Positions 7,279-12,609 of a DNA stretch of 12,609 bases are shown here, one piece after another. Source of the stretch: Rectinema sp003452735 (GTDB lineage Bacteria; Spirochaetota; Spirochaetia; Treponematales; Rectinemataceae); contig DAOOGR010000049.1 in the NCBI GenBank assembly GCA_035415815.1, forward strand, positions 1-12,609, given 5' to 3'. Under the pieces are notes generated by a model. It was not told the origin of the DNA and did not search any database. It saw only the letters and a list, made by a program, of their open reading frames with translations. Position 1 is the first letter of the stretch; the number at the start of each line of letters is the position of its first letter. The position numbers were made by a program, and so were the translations under genes.

Positions 7279-7298
7279 TGTTACTATGCATAGTAACA
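7279..7298. promoter_or_regulatory. Perfect 20-base palindrome, candidate operator
   Basis: TGTTACTATGCATAGTAACA is identical to its own reverse complement over 20 bases. It begins about two bases after the predicted transcription start of the importer operon, so a bound dimer would block initiation or escape. The half-site TGTTAC..ACTA is not one I can assign to a named regulator. It superficially resembles TrpR operators (ACTA/TAGT arms), but the arm spacing differs. The symmetry is visible in the sequence; the operator role is inferred. Confidence 0.65.
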
Positions 7299-7361
7299 AT
7301 AGTTTTCATGGAACATGCAAGCGCCGATGGCTCAGGCATGTAAAAATCATTTCATTTCATT

Positions 7362-7367
7362 AAGGAG
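7362..7367 (+). promoter_or_regulatory. Ribosome binding site deciding the binding-protein start
   Basis: AAGGAG 7 bases before the ATG at 7375. The frame is open to an earlier ATG at 7315, but that start has no ribosome binding site and would bury the lipoprotein signal peptide. Confidence 0.85.
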
Positions 7368-7374
7368 AGTTTGT

Positions 7375-8364
7375 ATGAGTAGTCGTTCTGCCAAGTTGCT
7401 CTATACGATTGGATGCGTAGGGATCTTGCTCTTATCTTGTGCGCCAAAGAGTGCAAAAATCATTGGGATAGCGAAATTCGTATCGCATCCGGCCCTAGAT
7501 GCAATAGAAAAGGGCATCTTAGACGAGCTCTCCGCATCTAAGCCTGATTATAAGGTCGATCTGCAGAATGCAAATGCGGATATGAACACCGCTGCCCAGA
7601 TCGCACAGCATTTCAAGCAGGAGAAGGTTGCACTCGCCGTTGGAATTGCGACACCGATGGCTCAGGCGCTAGCAAACCAGATCAAGGATCGGCCTGTCAT
7701 CTATTCCGCCGTGACGGATCCTGTCGCAGCAGATCTCGTAGAAAGCATGGAGAAGGGTGGACCCAACATTACAGGCACATCTGATATGACTCCTGTGCGG
7801 GAACAATTGGATCTTCTCTGTTCATTGAAGCCAAGCATAAAGCGCATTGGAAACATCTATGCTTCGGGCGAGGCGAACTCTGTGGCTTTAGCTGCGATAG
7901 TCAGAGACTATTGTCAAGAACATAGTCTCGAATATATAGAGTCCACTATCACGAATTCCTCCGAGGCTAGACAAGCGCTTCTCTCTATTGCAGGGCGAAT
8001 CGATGGGCTCTACCTAGGTAATGACAACACCGTTTTCTCGGCACTTAGCGGAATTGCGGAAGTAGGAATTGAGAAAAAGATTCCTATTGTAACTGCAGAT
8101 CCCTCTTCCGCGGAGACAATACCGGTGCTTGCAGCTCTAGGATATGACTATTATCGTATGGGTGTTGCAACAGGCAAAATCGTAGTGCGCATCCTAAATG
8201 GAGAAAAAACCGCGAATATCCCCGCATTTCTGCCAAAGGAGAGCGAAGACATGACTTTCGTACTAAATCTCGATACCGCAAGAAAAATCGGCATATCGGT
8301 CGATCAGTCTATAATCGATAGGGCGAAAGTAGTCATTTCGGATGATCAACTAGTGCGGAAGTAA
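7375..8364 (+). CDS. ABC transporter substrate-binding lipoprotein, TrpX type (ABC_sub_bind family)
   Basis: A 329-residue binding protein anchored by lipid. After a short basic start, a hydrophobic stretch ends in ILLLSCAPK, with the lipobox cysteine at 22. The mature part starts KIIGIAKFVSHPALDAIEKG and includes GIATPMAQAL, PVIYSAVTDPVAADLV, GNIYASGEANS, DGLYLGNDNTV and IPIVTADPSSAETIPVLAALGYDYY. This is the pattern of the ABC_sub_bind family, whose members have been annotated as tryptophan or tyrosine binding (TrpX). Together with the adjacent permease and ATPase it forms a complete importer. An aromatic amino acid is the leading guess for the substrate, but family members differ and the ligand cannot be proven here. 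It is the first gene of its operon, behind a strong promoter and palindrome. No T-box sequence is present in the leader, although T-boxes control trpXYZ in many Firmicutes. Confidence 0.85.
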   Translation: MSSRSAKLLYTIGCVGILLLSCAPKSAKIIGIAKFVSHPALDAIEKGILDELSASKPDYKVDLQNANADMNTAAQIAQHFKQEKVALAVGIATPMAQALANQIKDRPVIYSAVTDPVAADLVESMEKGGPNITGTSDMTPVREQLDLLCSLKPSIKRIGNIYASGEANSVALAAIVRDYCQEHSLEYIESTITNSSEARQALLSIAGRIDGLYLGNDNTVFSALSGIAEVGIEKKIPIVTADPSSAETIPVLAALGYDYYRMGVATGKIVVRILNGEKTANIPAFLPKESEDMTFVLNLDTARKIGISVDQSIIDRAKVVISDDQLVRK

Positions 8365-8367
8365 TCG

Positions 8368-9276
8368 ATGGTAGAAGGAATACTCGTTGAAGGGCTCATC
8401 TATGGCATTCTTGCGCTTGGGGTATTTGTAAGCTTCAGAATTCTGGATTTCCCGGATTTGACAGTGGAGGGATCCTTTCCTGCGGGAGCTGCGGCAGGGG
8501 CAGTAGTAGCTTCGGCACTTAATATATCGCCAAATGTTGTTTTGCGTGCCCTAGCCGTACCTGCAGGAATGCTGGCAGGCTTTGTCACAGGAGGGGTAGC
8601 GGGCTTTGCCACGGCGGCTGTCTATCACAAGCTAAGAGTTCCGCCTCTTCTTGCAGGTATCGTCACTATGACGGGGTTTTACTCGATAAATTTGCGGATT
8701 CTTGGTGGAAAGCCGAACTATCCACTGATAACCAACAATCCCATGCTCAAGCTAGCGCGATCCTTTCTTGGAGGCGCGCTACCGTCGGAGTGGTCGCTCT
8801 TTGCCTCTTGTGTACTGGTCTGCCTTTTGCTATTTGGCCTTCTCGATTTTTTCTTTCATACTGAGATTGGCATTGCTATGGGTGCGCTTGGAGACAATGA
8901 AAATGCCGTAGTTCAGGCGGGCATCCAGCCAAATAGATTGAGAACTTGGGGAATAATGCTCGCCAATGCATTACCAGGTCTTTCTGGCGCAATGGCGGCC
9001 GCGTATCAGGGCTTTGCCGATGTCAATCTTGGGCAGGGAGTGGTAGCTGCAGGCCTTGCTACTGTCATGCTCGGCGAACTCATTATCCATTCGCAATTTA
9101 TAAGTGTTCAGCTTCTTAGAGTTTTCCTTGGTTCGATCTTGTTTAGAGCATTGATGTACGCCGCTCGCTCCTGGGGCTATGTTGCTGGTATTACCCCCAA
9201 CGATCTAAGGCTTTTGACTGCGCTTCTTATAATAGCTTCCGTGGCTCTTTCTCGAGTCAAAAGGAAGCGCTCATGA
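8368..9276 (+). CDS. ABC transporter permease, TrpY type (BPD_transp_2 family)
   Basis: A 302-residue inner-membrane permease with about eight or nine hydrophobic segments, distantly related in fold to LivH/LivM. Family-typical stretches are GLIYGILALGVFVSFRILDF, then PDLTVEGSF near residues 30-38, GIVTMTGFYSINLRILGG, and GDNENAVVQAGI, then GLSGAMAAAYQGFADVNLGQG. The C-terminus is basic (SRVKRKRS). It starts 3 bases after the binding-protein stop with only a weak ribosome binding site (GGAAG), so translation is probably coupled to the upstream gene. It is the sole permease gene of this importer, so the channel is presumably a homodimer, unlike the LivH-LivM heterodimer on the other side of the regulatory gap. 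Confidence 0.88.
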   Translation: MVEGILVEGLIYGILALGVFVSFRILDFPDLTVEGSFPAGAAAGAVVASALNISPNVVLRALAVPAGMLAGFVTGGVAGFATAAVYHKLRVPPLLAGIVTMTGFYSINLRILGGKPNYPLITNNPMLKLARSFLGGALPSEWSLFASCVLVCLLLFGLLDFFFHTEIGIAMGALGDNENAVVQAGIQPNRLRTWGIMLANALPGLSGAMAAAYQGFADVNLGQGVVAAGLATVMLGELIIHSQFISVQLLRVFLGSILFRALMYAARSWGYVAGITPNDLRLLTALLIIASVALSRVKRKRS

Positions 9277-9292
9277 AAGAAAGGATGCTCCT

Positions 9293-10084
9293 ATGATTTG
9301 CGTAGATGATATTGTAGTAAGCTTCGATTTGGGAGGAGGGCAGGAACATACGGTTCTCAACAGGCTTTCGCTAGAGGTAAAGCAAGGTCAGACAGTATCG
9401 ATCATCGGTTCGAATGGAGCAGGCAAAAGCACACTCCTCAACGCTATAGCGGGAAGCATTCCATTGCGCGCTGGGCAAATTCGTCTAAATGGCGAGGATG
9501 TGACTTCTTGGCCAGAATGGGAGCGCGCTATGTATTTAGGTCGAGTTCGCCAAGATCCTATGGCTGGTACCGCTAGCGAAATGACAGTTCTCGACAATCT
9601 AGCGCTCGCGGCTCGCAAAGGGCCTCGCAAATTTCGCATAGCGACACCTCCACGATTTGCTCGAGAAATGGAGAAAAAGCTTGCAGAGCTAGGCATGGGT
9701 CTCGAAAGCCGCCTTCGAGAGAATGTTTCAAGGCTGTCTGGTGGCCAGCGACAAGCGCTTACGCTTTTGATGGCCGTACTCTCTCATCCAACGGTATTAT
9801 TGCTGGATGAGCATACAGCCGCGCTCGACCCGGCGAATGCGGAGATGGTGGATGCTCTTACGCGCCGCTTTATCGATGAATATAGCCTCACGGCGCTAAT
9901 AATCACTCACGATATGAAGCGCGCCCTCGAGCAAGCGAGCCGAGTGATAATGATGCATGAAGGTGAGATCATAGCCGACCTAAGCGGTCCAGAAAAGGAG
10001 AAAATGAATGTTGCCGCGCTTGTTCGTCTATTCAAGAAAGTACGTGGATCGGAGTATGCCGAGGATAGGGATCTCTTGATTTGA
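9293..10084 (+). CDS. ABC transporter ATPase, TrpZ type
   Basis: The ATPase of the three-gene importer, 263 residues. Walker A GSNGAGKST is at 39-47, the Q-loop Gln at 87 (GRVRQDPMAGTA), the signature LSGGQRQ at 148-154, Walker B VLLLDEHTAALDP at 168-180, and the H-loop His at 206 (IITHDM). The DEHTAALDP form of Walker B is characteristic of the ATPases paired with TrpX/TrpY-type proteins and supports the family assignment. It lies 16 bases after the permease gene with AAAGGA 7 bases before the ATG, and is the last gene of the operon. It converges on the MATE gene, 79 bases away. A T-run (10087-10093) lies just after the stop, but I see no convincing hairpin before it. Confidence 0.92.
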   Translation: MICVDDIVVSFDLGGGQEHTVLNRLSLEVKQGQTVSIIGSNGAGKSTLLNAIAGSIPLRAGQIRLNGEDVTSWPEWERAMYLGRVRQDPMAGTASEMTVLDNLALAARKGPRKFRIATPPRFAREMEKKLAELGMGLESRLRENVSRLSGGQRQALTLLMAVLSHPTVLLLDEHTAALDPANAEMVDALTRRFIDEYSLTALIITHDMKRALEQASRVIMMHEGEIIADLSGPEKEKMNVAALVRLFKKVRGSEYAEDRDLLI

Positions 10085-10131
10085 AATTTTTTTGAGCTTT
10101 ATGCCAGATAGTCAAAGTATTTTCCAAAGCT

Positions 10132-10164
10132 GCCAGCAGTTTGCACCAGCTATTCTGCGCTGGC
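10132..10164. terminator. Weak hairpin between convergent genes
   Basis: GCCAGC (10132-10137) can pair with GCTGGC (10159-10164), or CCAGC (10146-10150) with GCTGG (10159-10163). Reading rightward it is followed by TATTTT. The stems are short and the T-tract is poor, so this is only a tentative terminator for the importer operon. It overlaps the MATE stop codon. Confidence 0.25.
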
Positions 10165-11555
10165 TATTTTGCACTGGCGATACTATATTGTGTTGACGGT
10201 TTGATTGCCGATTCCCATTTAGTCTTTGATATCAAAACAATGGCTATAAGTGCGCTTGCATAGTTCGAAAACAAGTTTCCCCAGAAAACCGCGTAATACT
10301 GGAGGTATTTCTCTGTCAAGAGAATAAAAACATAGCGCAGAAGCCAGATTCGCAGAATTCCCAGGATAAGGGGTACTTTGGTGCGCCCAAGTCCTATGAA
10401 AGCTCCCTGAATTGTAGTCGTTATTCCAAAACCAATGACCGAATAAGTGTAGATATGCAAAGCCCTGTTTGCAATTTCGAGAACATCTGGCCTTCTTGTA
10501 AAGAGGACAGTAAGCCGCGACGAGAGAGGGACTATGATAGCGATAAGTATTGCTGCCGTTAAGGCGCTTAGAGATGTGCCATGAACCATGGATTCCTTGG
10601 CCTTTCGCGGGTTCTCCGCGCCAATATTCATGCTGACCATGGTTGTAACTGCCGAACCAAATGCACTAGGAACATTGAAGGCCACTTGAGTTATATTGTT
10701 TGCTATTCCTTGTCCATTGAGTACTACAGGTCCATATTTTTCTACTTCGGTGTTGATAAGGAAAAAACCGAGATTGAGTATAAAGGTGTTTGCCATTGCA
10801 GGGGCACCTATGCGAAATAGCTGTTTGGCGGCCGCTGGATCGAACTTGAATCCTTTTAGCTCTAGCTTATCCGGCCCCTTTTTTAGAAACAACTCCCAAA
10901 ACATCCATACAGTGATAATGATATTAGCGGAGAGCGAAGATAGGACGCAACCTACAATCTCTAAACGCAATAAATAGATATATATGAAGTTGAAGGCAAT
11001 CTTGAGAATGAGCATGAGTACCATTCTTATGAATGGTGCCTCGGGTATGCCGTTCGCGTTCTTAATACCATTGTAAATAGATTCCATAAAAGAAAATGGA
11101 AGCACAAGAGCATAGAGCGAAAGATATAAAAAGACATTGTGAGAAATACTAGGATTGACTTTCGATGAGATTATCTTGGCGGCTAAGACAAGAAAAGGTG
11201 CAGAAATGCAACCAAGTATCGAGCCCATGACCACAATTTGTGTCGAAGTGCGTTTTGATTCCTCGAGATCACCGCGTCCATTGAGCTGTCCAATGATAGC
11301 CATTGCAGCCACACTCAATCCCTGTGCAAGTGCTGTTGTCATATTGATCACTGGCTCGCTGAAGGTAACCGAGCTTGCCACAAGAGTCCCTGCAATATTG
11401 TTTACGAACAGCCCATCCATGAGAGGCATGAGTGCCTGAACGACACCAAGCATGAGTGTAGGCGCTGCGAGAAGCATCAAAGTAGAGGAAATAGGGCCAT
11501 TTAGAATGTAGTCACGTCGCAATTCGGTCGACTGATGCAAGAAGGCAAATTTCAT
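10164..11555 (-). CDS. MATE family multidrug/metabolite efflux protein
   Basis: A 463-residue integral membrane protein with about twelve hydrophobic segments in two homologous halves (about 20-220 and 240-445), the normal size for cation-coupled MATE exporters. Family-like stretches include NGPISSTLMLLAAPTLMLGV with DGLFVNNIAGT at the start of the first half, ALAQGLSVAAMAIIGQLNG, and in the second half FRIGAPAMANTFILNLGFFL with FGSAVTTMVSMNIGAENPRKA, which mirrors the first-half loop. MATE proteins export cationic compounds, drugs or metabolites in exchange for Na+ or H+; the substrate is unknown here. The ATG at 11555 lacks any visible Shine-Dalgarno sequence, unlike every other gene here. 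No better in-frame start was found, so the exact start is uncertain. The gene stands alone, divergent from the GntR regulator across a 250-base gap, and might be controlled by it. Confidence 0.88.
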   Translation of the reverse strand: MKFAFLHQSTELRRDYILNGPISSTLMLLAAPTLMLGVVQALMPLMDGLFVNNIAGTLVASSVTFSEPVINMTTALAQGLSVAAMAIIGQLNGRGDLEESKRTSTQIVVMGSILGCISAPFLVLAAKIISSKVNPSISHNVFLYLSLYALVLPFSFMESIYNGIKNANGIPEAPFIRMVLMLILKIAFNFIYIYLLRLEIVGCVLSSLSANIIITVWMFWELFLKKGPDKLELKGFKFDPAAAKQLFRIGAPAMANTFILNLGFFLINTEVEKYGPVVLNGQGIANNITQVAFNVPSAFGSAVTTMVSMNIGAENPRKAKESMVHGTSLSALTAAILIAIIVPLSSRLTVLFTRRPDVLEIANRALHIYTYSVIGFGITTTIQGAFIGLGRTKVPLILGILRIWLLRYVFILLTEKYLQYYAVFWGNLFSNYASALIAIVLISKTKWESAIKPSTQYSIASAK

Positions 11556-11600
11556 AGATTATGAAAGATATATATTCTCTTTTTAAAATCTAATCAAGAG

Positions 11601-11623
11601 ATTATAAGGAATAACAGTACTGT
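11601..11623 (-). promoter_or_regulatory. Candidate MATE promoter with overlapping 10-base palindrome
   Basis: A perfect TATAAT lies on the minus strand (complement of 11601-11606), about 46 bases upstream of the MATE start. No good -35 sits at 17 bases; TTTACA at 14 bases is the closest. The palindrome ACAGTACTGT (11614-11623) occupies the spacer/-35 zone, where a bound factor could repress or activate. Confidence 0.45.
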
Positions 11624-11631
11624 AAAGCAGA

Positions 11632-11665
11632 TCGCACAGCCAGATCGGTCGCACAGCCGGATCGA
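11632..11665. repeat. Two-copy 17-base tandem repeat
   Basis: TCGCACAGCCAGATCGG (11632-11648) is followed immediately by TCGCACAGCCGGATCGA (11649-11665), matching at 15 of 17 positions. It is GC-rich inside an otherwise AT-rich gap between the divergent MATE and gntR genes. The second copy can also form a hairpin, CAGCC (11654-11658) with GGCTG (11668-11672). Confidence 0.7.
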
Positions 11666-11719
11666 TAGGCTGCAAGACACACCGCCCAGTACAATAAATC
11701 GAAATTAAAAAGATAATAG

Positions 11720-11736
11720 ATATCAGCTTCTGATAT
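11720..11736. promoter_or_regulatory. Inverted repeat upstream of the gntR-type gene, candidate operator
   Basis: ATATCAG (11720-11726), a 3-base spacer CTT, then CTGATAT (11730-11736). It lies immediately upstream of a weak promoter-like pair, TTGATT (11739-11744) and TATTCT (11762-11767), with a 17-base spacer. GntR-family regulators often bind near their own promoter, so this is a reasonable autoregulatory site, though it does not match the common FCD-type TnGTnnnACnA pattern. Confidence 0.45.
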
Positions 11737-11805
11737 TATTGATTTCAAAAGAGAATTGATGTATTCTGATTTAGTAGAGAAAGATCACTGGGAAAGGAAT
11801 CGAAA

Positions 11806-12510
11806 ATGGAAGAATCCGACAATATCATCATCGAAAAGAGGAGCCTGGCGGAGCAAGTCTATCTTTATCTGTGCAATTCGATCAGCAATGGAAAACTGAA
11901 ATATGGTGAAACAATCAATACTAGACGTCTGGCCGAAGAGCTGAATATCAGCATGATGCCAGTAAGAGAGGCGCTCAAGAGGCTCGAAACAGACGGCATT
12001 GTGGAAATAAAGCCTCGTTCTATGTGCCTTCTCAGAACACCAACAAGAGAAACGATATTGGACGCGATCGCTGCCCGAGAGATGCTCGAGATATATAGTG
12101 TAAAGACTATATATGCCTCCATAGAGAACCCCAGCCTCGATGTGCTAAGAAAAATAATAGAAGAAATGAAGACAGCTATCTCAGAAGATCCGATCGATCT
12201 TAGGAAATACATCAAGCATGATTGGCAATTCCACAAAGAGCTCTGCAATCTGGTCGGGAATCAGTTTGTCAGTAAGTTCTATAAAGAATTGAATATACAT
12301 CTCAATATGAGTTATGTATACGATATCGGCATAGAACCGAATGTCTCTCAGACTTTTAGAGATCACATCGATCTGGTGGATGCATTGGCAGCCCATTCTT
12401 CGGAAGCGGTAAAGATAATCGAACGGCATTTGCGCATAAACAGGCAGAACATTTTAAGCGGTCGATTCTTTTCCTCGCAAAAAGAAGAGCGTAGCGAGCA
12501 AACGGTCTAG
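11806..12510 (+). CDS. GntR family transcriptional regulator, FCD (FadR-type) subfamily
   Basis: A 234-residue cytoplasmic DNA-binding protein. The N-terminal winged helix-turn-helix (about 12-76) shows the GntR pattern: AEQVYLYLCNSISNGKLKYG, then RRLAEELNISMMPVREALKRL, then ETDGIVEI. The C-terminal all-helical FCD domain (about 85-215) opens with AAREMLEIYS and carries the likely metal/ligand residues Asp139 and His143 (HDWQFHKEL), His187 (FRDHIDLVDAL) and His208 (IIERHLR), the D-H-H-H set of metal-binding FCD proteins. Ligands of this subfamily are usually small carboxylates such as sugar acids or amino-acid-derived acids. AAAGGA lies 7 bases before the ATG. The gene converges on a dehydrogenase gene only 12 bases downstream, whose operon is a plausible target (inference). 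The tail after 220 is charged and probably disordered. Confidence 0.92.
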   Translation: MEESDNIIIEKRSLAEQVYLYLCNSISNGKLKYGETINTRRLAEELNISMMPVREALKRLETDGIVEIKPRSMCLLRTPTRETILDAIAAREMLEIYSVKTIYASIENPSLDVLRKIIEEMKTAISEDPIDLRKYIKHDWQFHKELCNLVGNQFVSKFYKELNIHLNMSYVYDIGIEPNVSQTFRDHIDLVDALAAHSSEAVKIIERHLRINRQNILSGRFFSSQKEERSEQTV

Positions 12511-12522
12511 ATTCGGAGCTTT

Positions 12523-12609
12523 TTAGTCCATCAGCATCCCGCCATTAACATTCAAGATTTCGCCTGTTATAAAAGAAGACCGCTCTGAAGCAAGGAAGAG
12601 AACAGCCTC
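12523..12609 (-). CDS. Short-chain dehydrogenase/reductase, C-terminal end only
   Basis: Reading leftward from the window edge, 28 codons end in TAA (complement of 12523-12525). They encode EAVLFLASERSSFITGEILN and then VNGGMLMD. This is the standard C-terminus of classical SDR enzymes: the VxFLASxxSxxITG helix-turn followed by the (N/D)GG substrate-loop end. SDRs of this class are NAD(P)-dependent oxidoreductases, for example FabG-like or sugar-alcohol/sugar-acid dehydrogenases. The catalytic Tyr-x-x-x-Lys and the cofactor site lie outside the window, so the substrate cannot be given. The GntR/FCD neighbour favours a carbohydrate or organic-acid catabolic role (inference). Confidence 0.85.
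   Translation of the reverse strand, partial: EAVLFLASERSSFITGEILNVNGGMLMD

Noticed and set aside
7308..7343. Eleven-codon upstream open frame in the importer leader, possible attenuation peptide
   Set aside because: It has no ribosome binding site, no Trp, Tyr or Phe codons, and no alternative hairpin/T-tract arrangement follows it.
7324..7666. Exact 14-base direct repeat CCGATGGCTCAGGC in the leader (7324-7337) and in the binding-protein gene (7653-7666)
   Set aside because: One exact 14-mer pair is close to chance expectation for a 12.6-kb window, and nothing else around the two copies matches.
12511..12522. Terminator between the GntR gene and the convergent dehydrogenase
   Set aside because: The gap is only 12 bases and no hairpin is visible; the CTTTTTAG run alone is not enough.

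Overview
The window looks like a chromosomal stretch of a Gram-negative-type (diderm) anaerobe, most like a treponeme-type spirochaete. That placement is tentative. It rests on the DUF4384 protein at the left edge, a moderate-to-low GC content, a solute-binding protein with a signal-peptidase-I leader next to one with a lipoprotein leader, and strong AAGGAG-type ribosome binding sites. No rRNA, tRNA, CRISPR array, insertion sequence or phage module was seen.

Layout. (1) Bases 1-834 hold the 3' part of a gene for a DUF4384 protein, running in from outside the window. (2) 892-1320 encodes a 142-residue serine recombinase that has only the catalytic domain. (3) On the minus strand, read from right to left, 6983 down to 1356 is a complete branched-chain amino acid (LIV) importer cluster: binding protein livK, an intrinsic terminator, permeases livH and livM, ATPases livG and livF, then a CBS-CBS-ACT protein. 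(4) A divergent regulatory region (6984-7374) separates it from (5) a plus-strand three-gene ABC importer (7375-10084) of the TrpXYZ type: lipoprotein binding protein, permease, ATPase. (6) Convergent to it is a MATE-family exporter (10164-11555, minus). (7) A 250-base divergent region carries short repeats and leads to (8) a GntR/FCD regulator (11806-12510, plus). (9) The last 28 codons of a short-chain dehydrogenase enter on the minus strand at the right edge.

How the genes work together. Regions 3 and 5 are two amino-acid-type importers back to back, so both are probably fired from the shared 391-base gap. The LIV side has a consensus-like -35/-10 pair reading left and a terminator after livK, a layout expected to give more binding protein than membrane components. 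The other side has a very good sigma-70 promoter reading right, with a perfect 20-base palindrome immediately downstream of the predicted start point. That is the clearest operator candidate in the window. The CBS-ACT protein at the end of the LIV cluster is a plausible ligand sensor. The GntR regulator probably controls itself and a metabolic operon that includes the dehydrogenase to the right.

I looked for an undescribed system and did not find a convincing one. Most of the window is well-known transport machinery. The points most worth a second look are the 20-base palindrome, the catalytic-domain-only recombinase, the CBS-ACT gene attached to the LIV operon, and the 17-base tandem repeat in the MATE/GntR gap.
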